A stretch of 27,353 nt of DNA from Mycoplasmatota bacterium (lineage in GTDB: Bacteria > Bacillota_I > Bacilli_A > Izemoplasmatales > Izemoplasmataceae): NCBI GenBank assembly GCA_030636545.1, contig DAOVWR010000003.1:1-27353 (forward strand), read 5' to 3'. The notes beneath the pieces were generated by a model. It saw only the letters and a list, made by a program, of their open reading frames with translations, did not search any database and was not told where the DNA came from. Position 1 is the stretch's first letter; each line of letters starts with the position of its first letter. Made by a program: the position numbers and the translations under genes. Below are positions 14,312-25,300 of the stretch, in pieces.

Positions 14312-15839
14312 ATTCCCACTCAATTGTTCCAGGTGGCTTCGAAGTAATATCGTAAACCACTCTGTTTATTCCTCTTACTTCGTTGATTATTCTTGAAGCA
14401 ACTTTATCTAAAAACTCAAATGGTAATCTTGAGAAAGTAGCTGTCATAAAATCAACAGTATTAGCACTTCTAATCGCAACTACAGATTCATATGTCCTAG
14501 TGTCACCCATTACACCAACTGATTTAACAGGAAGTAATACAACAAATGCTTGTGATACTTTATCATATAAATTTTCGTTAATTAATTCATTTATAAAAAT
14601 ATCATCAGCGTCTTGTAAAATTTTCACTTTGTCTTCGCTTACTTCACCTAATATTCTAATTCCAAGTCCTGGGCCTGGGAAAGGATGTCTCATAATCATT
14701 TCTTTAGGAATACCTAAGCTTAACCCTACTATTCTTACTTCATCTTTGAATAGTTCTCTTAATGGTTCTAGAAGTTCAAAATCTAAATCTTTTGGTAGTC
14801 CCCCAACATTGTGATGTGACTTAATCGTTTGAGAAGGACCATTAACTGAAACAGACTCAATAACATCAGGATATATAGTTCCTTGAGCTAAGAATTTAGC
14901 GTTTTCAAGTTTCAGTTTTTCTTCCTCGAAAACTTTTACAAATTCATTCCCAATAACTTTCCTTTTTGCTTCAGGATCACTTATCCCTTGTAATTTCAAT
15001 AAAAATCTCTCTTTACTATTAACTCTAATTACATTCATATTAAAATGATTGGAATATAATTCTTCTACCTTATCTCCCTCATCTTTTCTCAGTAATCCTG
15101 TATCAACAAAAATACAAATTAATTGATCACCAATTGCTCTATGAATCAAAGTAGCAGCAACACTGCTATCAACTCCACCAGACAGTCCTAATATTACTTG
15201 TTTGTCTCCAACTCTATTTTTGATTTCAGCAATTGTTTCTTCAATATAGTTTTCTAAATTCCATGAAGGTGAAGCTTCGCAAATATCTAAAACAAAGTTC
15301 TTAATCATCCTCTCTCCTTGTGCTGTATGAGTTACCTCTGGATGAAATTGAAGATTATAGATATCTAAGTTTTTATGTTTCGCTATTGCCATACTTGAAG
15401 GAGTAGTTCCGAGTAATTCAAAGTCAGGAGCTAATTTATCAACATGATCACCATGACTCATCCAAACAATAGACTCTTTATCTAATCCAGTAGTAAGTTT
15501 AGAGTCTTTTATTATTGATAATGTACTTTTCCCGTATTCTCTTTTTAATGAAGGAGTTACCTTACCCTCAAAAAGGTATTGCGTAATTTGCATTCCATAA
15601 CAAATTCCTAATATGGGAATATTTAATGAATAGATTCTCTTATCAATATGCGGTGCACCTTCATCATAGACGCTGTTAGGTCCACCTGATAATATTATTC
15701 CTTTAATATTTTCATCTTTAAGATAAGACAAATCAACATTATAAGGAACAATCTCTGAGTATACTCCATTCTCTCTAATTCTTCTAGCAATAAGTTGGTT
15801 ATATTGAGAACCAAAATCAAGCACTACTATTTTTTCCAT
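14310..15839 (-). CDS. guaA: GMP synthase (glutamine-hydrolysing)
   Basis: GuaA aminates XMP to GMP using glutamine and ATP. The 509-residue protein is full length. The N-terminal class I amidotransferase domain has C80 in GICYGMQ and the H166/E168 pair in QFHPEVTH. The ATP pyrophosphatase domain has the PP-loop LSGGVDSS (219-226), and the C-terminal dimerisation domain ends in the typical KPPGTIEWE. AGAGGTGG precedes the ATG, 10 nt after purD. It closes the purine operon; guaB, which makes its substrate, is not in the window. Confidence 0.97.
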   Translation of the reverse strand: MEKIVVLDFGSQYNQLIARRIRENGVYSEIVPYNVDLSYLKDENIKGIILSGGPNSVYDEGAPHIDKRIYSLNIPILGICYGMQITQYLFEGKVTPSLKREYGKSTLSIIKDSKLTTGLDKESIVWMSHGDHVDKLAPDFELLGTTPSSMAIAKHKNLDIYNLQFHPEVTHTAQGERMIKNFVLDICEASPSWNLENYIEETIAEIKNRVGDKQVILGLSGGVDSSVAATLIHRAIGDQLICIFVDTGLLRKDEGDKVEELYSNHFNMNVIRVNSKERFLLKLQGISDPEAKRKVIGNEFVKVFEEEKLKLENAKFLAQGTIYPDVIESVSVNGPSQTIKSHHNVGGLPKDLDFELLEPLRELFKDEVRIVGLSLGIPKEMIMRHPFPGPGLGIRILGEVSEDKVKILQDADDIFINELINENLYDKVSQAFVVLLPVKSVGVMGDTRTYESVVAIRSANTVDFMTATFSRLPFEFLDKVASRIINEVRGINRVVYDITSKPPGTIEWE

Positions 15840-15849
15840 AATTCCACCT

Positions 15850-17091
15850 CTATAGTGATTTAGCTCCTATATCTTTTCGATATATCAAGTTCTCACAATT
15901 TATTTTTTGTACATTCTTATATGAATTTTCTTTAGCTTCTTTAATTGTTTTACCACGTCCTGTGACAAGTAAAACTCTACCACCATTTGTTAGTAATTCA
16001 CCATTTAATAATTTGGTACCCATATGAAATACCACACTATCAGGTTCAGTTATTCCCTTGATTTTAAATTTTATATCATACTTACTTGGATAACCTTTCG
16101 AAGCCATTACAACTCCTAAAAAATATTCTTCGTTCCACTTAATATCTATGATTTTATCTGATAACAACTTTTCAATAATCTCTAAAAAATCAGATTCCAA
16201 TTTAGGTAAAATCACTTCAGCTTCAGGATCCCCAAAACGAGCATTAAATTCAATTACTTTTGGACCTTCAATTGTTTGAATTAATCCACCATATAAAAAT
16301 CCTGTAAAATTACAATTTTCTTTTACTAAAGCTTGAGCTGTTTTCTTCATTATATCACTAACTGCGAAATCTATGCTCCTTTGTTTAATTACTGGGACAG
16401 GAGAATAAACACCCATACCACCTGTATTTGGGCCTAAATCATTTTCTAATAATCTCTTATGATCTTGAGCAATAGGCATTGGAATAACTAAATTATTATG
16501 AACAAAAGTCATTAAAGAGTATTCTTCACCCTCTAAAAATTCTTCTATAATCACATTACCATTTCCGTATAATCTATCTTTCAGCATTAGTCTTAATGCT
16601 TCAGTAGCTACTTCAATTGAAGTAGCCACTACAACTCCTTTACCAGCAGCTAATCCATCATACTTGATAACTATTGGAATACTCTGTTTACTGAGATACT
16701 CTACTGCATTGTTGTAGTTGTCAAAAACTTCATAGTCGGCAGTAGGAATATCGTATTTTTTCATTATTGTTTTAGCAAATTCTTTTGAAGTTTCAATTTG
16801 AGCTGCTTTCTTAGTTGGCCCAAATACTGAAATACTTGAATTAATGAATTGATCAGTTATGCCATTTTCTAAATATACTTCACTTCCAGGAATAATTAAA
16901 TCAATATTATGTTCCTCTGCGAATTTCTTTACAGCTTTATTATCCAAAGGATTAATATTAACAATGGTTGCAAGCTCAGCAATTCCAGGATTTCCTTTTG
17001 CAACATAAAGTTTACTTAATAATTTTGATTTACTTATTGCATAAGCTAAAGCGTGTTCTCTTCCGCCTTGGCCAAGAATTAATACATTCAT
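15850..17091 (-). CDS. purD: Phosphoribosylamine-glycine ligase (GAR synthetase)
   Basis: PurD joins phosphoribosylamine and glycine with ATP, step 2 of the purine pathway. The 413-residue ATP-grasp protein starts MNVLILGQGGREHALA, has the ATP loop YDGLAAGKGVVVA, NTGGMGVYSPVP and metal-binding FNARFGDPEAE, and ends in the usual RKDIGAKSL. TAGGAGTGATAAG precedes the ATG at 17091. It lies 10 nt after purH. Confidence 0.96.
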   Translation of the reverse strand: MNVLILGQGGREHALAYAISKSKLLSKLYVAKGNPGIAELATIVNINPLDNKAVKKFAEEHNIDLIIPGSEVYLENGITDQFINSSISVFGPTKKAAQIETSKEFAKTIMKKYDIPTADYEVFDNYNNAVEYLSKQSIPIVIKYDGLAAGKGVVVATSIEVATEALRLMLKDRLYGNGNVIIEEFLEGEEYSLMTFVHNNLVIPMPIAQDHKRLLENDLGPNTGGMGVYSPVPVIKQRSIDFAVSDIMKKTAQALVKENCNFTGFLYGGLIQTIEGPKVIEFNARFGDPEAEVILPKLESDFLEIIEKLLSDKIIDIKWNEEYFLGVVMASKGYPSKYDIKFKIKGITEPDSVVFHMGTKLLNGELLTNGGRVLLVTGRGKTIKEAKENSYKNVQKINCENLIYRKDIGAKSL

Positions 17092-17101
17092 CTTATCACT
17101 C

Positions 17102-18637
17102 CTAATGTTTAAAGTGTCTATTACCTGTGAAGACCATTACGATTCCTAGATCATCACATACTTTTATTGAATCTTTATCTCTTATAGAACCACCTGGTTG
17201 AATAATTCTTTTCACTCCATATTTACTAGCTAATTTTACAACATCATCAAACGGGAAAAATGCATCACTAGAAAGAGTTAAGTCTTCAGAATGTCCATTA
17301 TCCATTGCCCATTTTAATGCGATTTCTGCAGCAGCAACACGATTCATTTGGCCCGCTCCAACTCCAACAGTTTGTTTATCTTTTGTTACAACAATTGCAT
17401 TAGATTTAACATGTTTCGCAACTTTCCATGCAAAATATAATTCATCTATTTCTTCTTTAGTTGGAGATAATTTTGTTACTACTTTAAGCTCTGTTTCACC
17501 CACAATATAGTCATCTAATCCTTGAATAAGTATTCCCCCATTAACTGATCTAAATTGTGAAATGTCATTATTAATTTCATTTGTATTTAGTTGCAATACT
17601 CTTAGATTTTTCTTCTTAGATAAAATCACTAACGCCTCTTTTTGATACCCAGGAGCAATAACTATTTCTAAGAATATCTTTTTTAATTCTATTGCTAACT
17701 CTGGTGTTACATCCCTATTTAAAGCGATGATTCCACCAAAAATAGATACTGAATCACTGTTTTTTGCTTTTATAAATGCATCTAAAATATTGTTAGAAGT
17801 TCCAACCCCGCAAGGGTTCATATGTTTAAGAGCGACAGCTGTTGGATTATCAAATTCTTTTAATATATTTATTGCTGAATTAGCATCTTGAATATTGTTA
17901 TATGATAAAGCTTTACCATTTAATATCTCAGTATTTAATATTGAATACATAGTGTCACTAGCTTTATACAAAGTTGCTGTTTGATGGGGATTTTCTCCAT
18001 ATCGTAATTCTTGAGCAAATTCATAAGTATGTGTTAGATATTTAGGATTCTTAATATTTAAGGTTTTAATAAAATAATTAGAAATGACTGCATCGTATGA
18101 TGCAGTTAGAAGAAATGCTTTTGCACTTAAGTGCTTTTTTGTAACAAGTGATGTATCACCGTATTCCTTTATTTCCTTAATTACTTTATCATAGTCTTCA
18201 ATATCAGAAACAACAGTTACAAATCGATAATTTTTTGCTGCACTTCTAATCATTGAGGGTCCACCAATATCAATTTGTTCAATTGCTTCTTCAAAAGTAC
18301 ATCCTGCTTTTTTTATAGTTTGTTTAAAAGGATACAGATTAACACATACTAAATCAATATACTTTATTTGATGTTCTTTAACTTGTGCTATATGGCTATT
18401 ACTATCTCTTAAAGAGAGTAACCCTCCATGAATTAGTGGATGGAGAGTCTTAACTCTGCCATTCAGAATTTCAGGAAAAGACGTCACTTCTTCAATTGAA
18501 ATAGTCTTAATATTATTTTCTTCTAGAACTTTTTTTGTTCCACCAGTTGAGATTATCTCATATCCGTTTTCTACTAATCCAAGTGCAAATCCTATTAAAT
18601 TTGTTTTATCACTTACGCTAATCAGTGCTCTTTTCAT
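17102..18637 (-). CDS. purH: Bifunctional AICAR transformylase / IMP cyclohydrolase
   Basis: PurH performs the last two steps to IMP. The 511-residue protein is full length. The N-terminal MGS-like cyclohydrolase domain (about 1-190) shows ALISVSDKT, STGGT (30-34), RVKTLHPLIHGG (61-72) and QIDIGGPSMIRSAAKN. The formyltransferase domain has LRYGENPHQ and the catalytic K271-H272 in ALKHMNPCGVG, then a C-terminal SDAFFPFDD. The start at 18637 follows GGAGGAAAAAT and overlaps the 3' end of purN by 20 nt. Confidence 0.97.
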   Translation of the reverse strand: MKRALISVSDKTNLIGFALGLVENGYEIISTGGTKKVLEENNIKTISIEEVTSFPEILNGRVKTLHPLIHGGLLSLRDSNSHIAQVKEHQIKYIDLVCVNLYPFKQTIKKAGCTFEEAIEQIDIGGPSMIRSAAKNYRFVTVVSDIEDYDKVIKEIKEYGDTSLVTKKHLSAKAFLLTASYDAVISNYFIKTLNIKNPKYLTHTYEFAQELRYGENPHQTATLYKASDTMYSILNTEILNGKALSYNNIQDANSAINILKEFDNPTAVALKHMNPCGVGTSNNILDAFIKAKNSDSVSIFGGIIALNRDVTPELAIELKKIFLEIVIAPGYQKEALVILSKKKNLRVLQLNTNEINNDISQFRSVNGGILIQGLDDYIVGETELKVVTKLSPTKEEIDELYFAWKVAKHVKSNAIVVTKDKQTVGVGAGQMNRVAAAEIALKWAMDNGHSEDLTLSSDAFFPFDDVVKLASKYGVKRIIQPGGSIRDKDSIKVCDDLGIVMVFTGNRHFKH

Positions 18638-19205
18638 ATTTTTCCTCCAATAAACTTATTATTGCTTTCGGGTAAAGTTGATGTTCAATTTTATGGATTT
18701 CTGTTTCAATTTCTTCTCTTGAATTTAAAGAAGAAATATCAATAGCTTGTTGTGCTATTATCTCACCTGTGTCTACCCCTTCATCAATATAGTGAATTGT
18801 TACACCAGTAATCTTTACTTTATAATCAATTGCTTGTCCAATCGCATCTATACCTTTAAATGATGGTAATAAAGATGGATGAATATTTATTATCTTCTTT
18901 TCAAATTTTGATAAAAGAGTTTTTCCTATTATTCTCATATAACCAGCTAAAACAATGAAATCAATCTCATTTTCTATCAACTTAAGTAAAATATTTTTTT
19001 CATATTCTACTCTTTTTTTATATTCTTTAGGGTTAAATGAAAAGACATTAATATTGAGTTTATGGGCATTCTTAACTACTAATGATTTTGGCTTATCGGA
19101 TACTACAAGTGTAATTTCTGCAACACTTTTATCTATGTTTAATGCATCGTTTAATGCAAGAAAATTAGATCCTGTCCCCGATGCAAATACGGCAATCCTT
19201 TTCAT
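18618..19205 (-). CDS. purN: GAR formyltransferase (folate-dependent)
   Basis: PurN formylates GAR using 10-formyl-tetrahydrofolate, step 3. The 195-residue protein has the phosphate loop ASGTGSNF (8-15), the catalytic N107, H109 and D145 in INIHPSLLPSFKG and DEGVDTG, and GVTIHY. The ATG shares one base with the purM stop (TAATG). The 3' end overlaps purH by 20 nt. Confidence 0.96.
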   Translation of the reverse strand: MKRIAVFASGTGSNFLALNDALNIDKSVAEITLVVSDKPKSLVVKNAHKLNINVFSFNPKEYKKRVEYEKNILLKLIENEIDFIVLAGYMRIIGKTLLSKFEKKIINIHPSLLPSFKGIDAIGQAIDYKVKITGVTIHYIDEGVDTGEIIAQQAIDISSLNSREEIETEIHKIEHQLYPKAIISLLEEKYEKSTD

Positions 19206-20230
19206 TAGACTATCTTAACTTCCGCTGTAGCAGTTACCTCACCAATAACTTTAGGATTTAAATTTGATTCTTTTAAGATTTCTAATGCCTCTTCAACATT
19301 TTCTTCTTTTAGAATTAAAACCATCCCAATCCCCATATTAAAGATGTTGTACATCTCACTCTCATCAATATCCCCTAGTTTTTGGATCAATTTGAAAATT
19401 GGTTGTATTTCGTAAGTTTCTTTATATATTTTAACACCAAGATCTTTCGGAATTGATCTTGGAATATTTTCAATAAACCCTCCCCCAGTTATGTGTGATA
19501 TTGAAAGTATTTTCAGTTTGTCAATAAGCTTTAAAACCCCCTCAACATATATTATTGTTGGTTTAAGAAGCTCTTCTTTTAAAGATGTATTAAGTTCAGG
19601 AATATAGGAATCTAATGAATAATCGTTATCTTTAAATAGTACTTTTCTAACTAAAGAAAATCCATTAGAGTGTACTCCTGAAGAAGGAAGACCAATTAAG
19701 ATATCCCCACTTTCAACATCTTTTGAATCGATTATTTTAGATTTTTCTACAACCCCTGTAGTATATCCGGCTAAATCATAATGATTTCCTTGATACATAT
19801 CAGGCATCTCAGCTGTTTCACCACCAACAAGTGTTGCCCCAGCTTGTTTACATCCAATACTTATTCCTTTAATTATATCTTCTATCATATCAGGATTATT
19901 TTTTCCAATTGCGATATAGTCTAAAAAATATAGCGGTCTTGCACCCACAGTAATAATATCATTCACACACATTGCAACTAAATCAATTCCAATTGATGAA
20001 TGCATATTAGCTTCTTGAGCAAGAAGTAATTTTGTTCCTACCCCATCTGTCCCAGATACTAATATAGGTTCTTTTATATTATATTTTGACAAATCAAACA
20101 GCCCACCAAAGCCTCCAATATTATGCATTGTTCCTAAATTTTTTGTATAAGAAACATGTTTTTTAATTCGCGATACTACTTCATATCCTTTTTCAAGATT
20201 TACTCCTGATTCTTGATATTTCTTAGACAT
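19205..20230 (-). CDS. purM: AIR synthetase (phosphoribosylformylglycinamidine cyclo-ligase)
   Basis: PurM closes the imidazole ring to give AIR, step 5. The 341-residue protein shows NIGGFGGLFDL (37-47), VSGTDGVGTKLLLA (58-71), VGGETAEMPDMY and the C-terminal-domain HITGGGFIENIPR and NMGIGM. AAAAGGAGGTAG precedes the ATG at 20230, 16 nt after purF. Confidence 0.97.
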   Translation of the reverse strand: MSKKYQESGVNLEKGYEVVSRIKKHVSYTKNLGTMHNIGGFGGLFDLSKYNIKEPILVSGTDGVGTKLLLAQEANMHSSIGIDLVAMCVNDIITVGARPLYFLDYIAIGKNNPDMIEDIIKGISIGCKQAGATLVGGETAEMPDMYQGNHYDLAGYTTGVVEKSKIIDSKDVESGDILIGLPSSGVHSNGFSLVRKVLFKDNDYSLDSYIPELNTSLKEELLKPTIIYVEGVLKLIDKLKILSISHITGGGFIENIPRSIPKDLGVKIYKETYEIQPIFKLIQKLGDIDESEMYNIFNMGIGMVLILKEENVEEALEILKESNLNPKVIGEVTATAEVKIV

Positions 20231-20246
20231 AGTTAACTACCTCCTT

Positions 20247-21662
20247 TTAAAACTTACCCTCTCTATTTGCTTCTTCTAGCCCTTTATATGTATGTGTTGG
20301 ATATTTCCCAGAAAAACATGATACACACATTTTTTCACGATTACATGCTTTATAGATTCCCTCGATACTTATAAACTCGAGTGAATCAGCATTAATAATT
20401 TCTCTTACTTCTTCTACAGAATGTCTTGCGCAAATTAATTCATCATAAGTTGATGTATCTACACCATAAAAACATGGATGTGTTATTTGTGGTGAAGCTA
20501 TTCTCATATGAACTTCTTTGGCTCCAGCATCTTTAATTAATGAAATAATTTTTTTAGATGTTGTACCACGTACAATTGAATCATCGATGATTACAACACA
20601 TTTTCCTTTAACGATTGATGGAACTGGTGATAATTTCATTTTCACACCTTTTTCTCTCATTACTTGTGATGGTTGAATAAAGGTTCTACCAATATACCTG
20701 CTTTTGATTAGTCCTAATTCTATTGGTATCTTTGATTCTTCAGAGAAGCCTAGTGCTGCTGATGTACTGGAATCTGGTACCCAGATAACAACGTCAGCAT
20801 CTACTGGATATTCTCTTGCTAAAATCCTTCCAGCCTCTTTTCTAGATTTATGTACATTTGTTCCATCAATATCTGAATCTGGACGTGAAAAATAAATATA
20901 TTCCATTGCACAGATATTCTTATATGTTTTTTTTGCATAAAAATCAGATGATACATTTCCCTCTTTATCAATTACTAATATTTCACCTGGTAAAATATCT
21001 CTAACGTATTTTGCTCCAACTGCTTCAAATGCACAGGTTTCACTTGAAACAACATATCCACCATTTAGTTTGCCTAGAGATAATGGACGAAGAGAATTTT
21101 TATCTCGCATTACATATAATTTATCAATTGTTAAAGCTAAAAAAGCGAATGCACCTTCCAATCTATTTAAAGCTTGTTTTATTGCTTCTACACGATTTGT
21201 TTGATTGTCTTTTTTAATCAAGTGTGCAAATATTTCAGAATCAGATGTAGACTGAAATATTGAACCTTGGATTTCTAAGAATTTCTTTAATTCTCTAGAG
21301 TTTACAATATTTCCATTATGACATAGTCCAAAATTTCCTGTATGATGTCTAAATAGAAATGGTTGAACATTTTCAATTCCTCCACCACCTGATGTTGAAT
21401 ATCGAATATGCCCTATTGCACTGTTTCCCTTTAAACTTAGAAGTGCTTTTTCATCAAACACACTCGTAACTAATCCTAACCCTTTAACTTGATGGAGACC
21501 ATGAATATCAGTAGAGATTATTCCACAACCTTCTTGTCCTCGATGCTGAAGAGAATGAAGTCCATAATACATAACTTCACTAGCGTTCTTTACATTTATA
21601 ACTCCAAATACTCCGCATTCTTCATTAAAATTATCTTGGTATAAAAAATCAATTTCACCCAT
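20247..21662 (-). CDS. purF: Amidophosphoribosyltransferase, Fe-S and propeptide type
   Basis: PurF makes phosphoribosylamine from PRPP and glutamine, the committed purine step. The 471-residue protein is the Bacillus type. A 15-residue propeptide ends in NEE before the N-terminal nucleophile C16 (CGVFGV). Four cysteines correspond to the Fe-S ligands of B. subtilis PurF, in ICAMEY, HPCFYG and MCVSC. The PRPP motif is VVIIDDSIVRGTTS. The ATG at 21662 is chosen because AGGGTGAG lies 5 nt upstream; a GTG at 21668 would overlap that site. The Fe-S cluster makes the B. subtilis enzyme oxygen-sensitive and controls its breakdown. Confidence 0.97.
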   Translation of the reverse strand: MGEIDFLYQDNFNEECGVFGVINVKNASEVMYYGLHSLQHRGQEGCGIISTDIHGLHQVKGLGLVTSVFDEKALLSLKGNSAIGHIRYSTSGGGGIENVQPFLFRHHTGNFGLCHNGNIVNSRELKKFLEIQGSIFQSTSDSEIFAHLIKKDNQTNRVEAIKQALNRLEGAFAFLALTIDKLYVMRDKNSLRPLSLGKLNGGYVVSSETCAFEAVGAKYVRDILPGEILVIDKEGNVSSDFYAKKTYKNICAMEYIYFSRPDSDIDGTNVHKSRKEAGRILAREYPVDADVVIWVPDSSTSAALGFSEESKIPIELGLIKSRYIGRTFIQPSQVMREKGVKMKLSPVPSIVKGKCVVIIDDSIVRGTTSKKIISLIKDAGAKEVHMRIASPQITHPCFYGVDTSTYDELICARHSVEEVREIINADSLEFISIEGIYKACNREKMCVSCFSGKYPTHTYKGLEEANREGKF

Positions 21663-21675
21663 TAACACTCACCCT

Positions 21676-22380
21676 TTATTTTATTCTTTCTAATATCTCA
21701 ATATAGGCTTCTTCTATATTACCTAAATCTCTTCTAAAGCGATCTTTATCTAATTTTTCAAGTGTATCTTTATCCCATAGTCGACAAGTATCAGGAGAAA
21801 TTTCATCAGCTAGAATTATTACTCCAATATTGTTTTTCCCGAATTCTATTTTGAAGTCCACTAAAATAATATTATCTTTCAAAAACATATCAGATAAAAC
21901 ACGATTTATTTTAGCTGTTTCTTTATACATTAGATCAAGTTCATCGTATGTACATATCCCCATAGCTACTGCGTGATGATCGTTAATTAGAGGATCCCCT
22001 AAATCATCATTCTTAAGACAGATTTCAAAGATAGTATTTTTTGGTTTAGTGCCTTCTTTAATTTGAAGTCTCTTAGCCATAGAACCAGCAATTAGATTTC
22101 TCACAATAAATTCTAAAGGTATGATATCAACTTTTTGACATAATTGAGTTCTTTCATCAATAACTCTTATGAAGTGATTCTCAACTCCAGCTTGTGATAA
22201 TTTTTCAAATATCACTCTAGTTATTTCATTATTCAAGATTCCTTTATTACTGATTTGTGCTCTTTTAACTCCGTTAAATGCTGAAGCATCATCTTTATAA
22301 TGAATATAGACTAGATTTTCATCTTCTGTTCTATAGATTTTCTTTGCTTTACCTTCATATAACAAATCTTCTTTAGTCAT
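21676..22380 (-). CDS. purC: SAICAR synthetase
   Basis: PurC joins aspartate to CAIR with ATP. The 234-residue protein has LYEGKAKKIY (7-16), HYKDDASAFNG, the conserved FIVRNLIAGS and LADEISPDTCRLWD. AGGAGAACTT precedes the ATG; purL ends 8 nt upstream. purF follows after 13 nt. Confidence 0.97.
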   Translation of the reverse strand: MTKEDLLYEGKAKKIYRTEDENLVYIHYKDDASAFNGVKRAQISNKGILNNEITRVIFEKLSQAGVENHFIRVIDERTQLCQKVDIIPLEFIVRNLIAGSMAKRLQIKEGTKPKNTIFEICLKNDDLGDPLINDHHAVAMGICTYDELDLMYKETAKINRVLSDMFLKDNIILVDFKIEFGKNNIGVIILADEISPDTCRLWDKDTLEKLDKDRFRRDLGNIEEAYIEILERIK

Positions 22381-22388
22381 AAGTTCTC

Positions 22389-25300
22389 CTATTCTTGGAA
22401 ATATTTTACTGCGTTTTTGAATATATTTTGTTCTTTATTACCATGGATGTTTTTAAATAATCCTTCTTGATATCTTTCAGAGTGCCCCATTTTCCCAAGG
22501 ATTAACCCATCTTCTGAAATAATACCTTCGATTGCATATGATGATCCATTCGGATTAAATAATGCATTGTAAGTTGGATTATCTAACTCATCTACATACT
22601 GAAACACTATTTGATTATTATTCACTAATTTTAGATACTCTTCCTGATTAACAATGAACTTTCCTTCACCATGTGATACGGCGATAGTATGAACATCACC
22701 CTTATTAAATGATGATAACCAAGGTGAAGAAACACTCGCTACTTTAGTATTAACAAATTTTGAAATATGCCTGTTTATGGAATTCTTAAAAAGTGTCGGA
22801 TCATCTTCTTGGGGTGATTTAATCTTTCCATAAGGTAATAATCCCGATTTTACCAATGCTTGAAATCCATTACACACACCTAAGATAAGATGTTTTTTCT
22901 TAAGAAATCTCTTTATAGCTGCGGCTATTTTTTTATTTCTCAGCACATTAGCTATGAATTTACCACTACCATCAGGTTCATCTCCACTACTGAATCCTCC
23001 ACTTAACATGATAATGTGGGACTCATCAATATGTTTTACCATTTCATCAATCGAGCGATCTATATCAGCTTCTGATTGATTATTGAAAACAAATGGTATT
23101 GCTTTCGCCTTTGCTTCCTCAAAGGCTGATATAGTATCATATTCACAGTTAGTTCCTGGAAATACTGGGATAAACACTTTAACTTGTTCAACATTAATAT
23201 TCGGTTTTACATATGATTTTCTATTGTTGTTTTGGTTCTCTAATATTCTTTCATCTTGATGAATTATTGGATATATATCCCTGTATCTAGCTTGGTTATA
23301 TTCTATGCATTTATCAATTTCTATAGACATCATGTTGATAATTATTTCCTCAGAATCTATTGTTTCCCCTAAATAAATAGCATTTTGATAATCAATTAAT
23401 TCAGTAGATTCAACTAAAATAGCTCCGTAATTATAGGTATCAAGTTCAATATTAGTTTCTATTTGAACTCCAATTTTGTTTCCAAAAGACGATTTGATTA
23501 TCGCTTCAAGTAAGCCACCATGTTCTAATGCGTAGGCACTAACTATTTTTTTGTTTGCGATAGATTGAGTAATGAAATCGTAATTTTCTTTTAGTTTATC
23601 AACATTTGGTAGCTTAATATCATTTAAATTGTGATTTATCAAATACAAGTGATTTCCTGCTTTTTTGAATTCAGGTGAAATAATCCTATCAATATTAGTT
23701 GTTGTAACAGCAAATGAAACAAGTGTAGGTGGAACTGAAATATCATTATACGTTCCACTCATTGAATCTTTTCCTCCAATGGCTGCTAATTCAAATTCTT
23801 CCAACGTGTTCATTGCTCCAAGTAATGCTGAAAAAGGCTTAGACCACTTATGAGGGTTTTTATTAAGTCTCTCAAAATACTCTTGGAAAGTAAACTTAAC
23901 GTTTTTGTAGTTTCCTCCTGAAGCGACAATCTTAGAAATTGATTCTATTACTGCAAAAGTTGCTCCATGATATGGACTCCATTCTGAGATATAAGGATTA
24001 AATCCATAAGACATAATACTTACTGTAGATGTTTTCTTTCCTAAAACGGGAATCTTATTAACACTAACTTGTGTTTTTGTTAATTGGTATTTCCCGCCGT
24101 ATGGCATTAGTACTGTTGTTCTTCCAATTGTTGAATCAAACATTTCAACTAGTCCTTGTTGGCTAGCAACATTCTTATCTTGAAGTGTTTCTTTTATTTT
24201 TTCCTTTAGATCTTTATCTTTATATTTACTTTCAAAAGGATTGTTGATTATTGGTGTATTAACCTTTATTGAAGTCTTTTGCCTTATTCCAGATGTATCA
24301 ATAAACTCCCTCGAAATATTACATATTTCTACGTTATTCCATTTCATAATTAATTTTTTATCTTCAATAATTGTAGCAATTTGCACAGCCTCTAAATTTT
24401 CTTTATGACAAAGATTAATAAATTCATCTTTATTATCCTTGGAAATTACTACTGCCATTCTTTCTTGTGATTCACTAATTGCCAACTCAGTACCATTAAT
24501 TCCTAAATATTTAGTTGGAACTTTATTTAAATCAATAATTATTCCATCAGCAAGTTCACCAACCGCCACACTTATTCCTCCAGCTCCAAAGTCATTAGCC
24601 TTTTTGATTAATTTACTTACTTGTGAATTTCTAAAAAGTCTCTGAATTTTTCTTTCTTCAAGTGCATTTCCTTTTTGAACTTCTGAGCTTGCAGAATCAA
24701 TTGAACTTGTTGTATGGATTTTAGATGATCCAGTCGCTCCTCCGATTCCATCCCGACCAGTTTTACCTCCAAGCATAATAATGATATCTCCAGGTATTGG
24801 TTTTCCTCTCATAACGTTAGATGCTTTTACAGCGCCCATTACTGCTCCAATTTCCATTCTTTTAGCTACATACCCCTTATGATATATCTCATTAACAAAT
24901 GTTGTAGCAAGTCCTATTTGATTGCCATAAGATGAATATCCTAGAGCTGCTACTTTAGAAATTACTTTTTGTGGAAGTTTCCCCTTAATAGTATCTGCTA
25001 GATTTTCTGTAATATCTGCAGCACCTGTAATACGCATTGCAGCATAAACATAACTTCTTCCACTTAGCGGATCTCTAATAGCTCCACCAATACAAGTTGA
25101 TGCTCCTCCAAATGGTTCAATTTCAGTTGGATGATTATGGGTTTCATTTTTAAACATTAAAAGCCATTTTTCATCTACACCGTCAACATCAACATTAATA
25201 TAAATACTTGCAGCATTAACTTCATCACTAATTTCTAAATCACTCAAATTACCTTTTTTATATTCATACCTAGAATTAATAGTAGCTATATCCATTAATG

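Noticed and set aside
14383..14814. 143-codon open frame on the plus strand inside guaA
   Set aside because: It is antisense to well conserved GuaA sequence and has no ribosome binding site or known family; it reflects codon bias of guaA.
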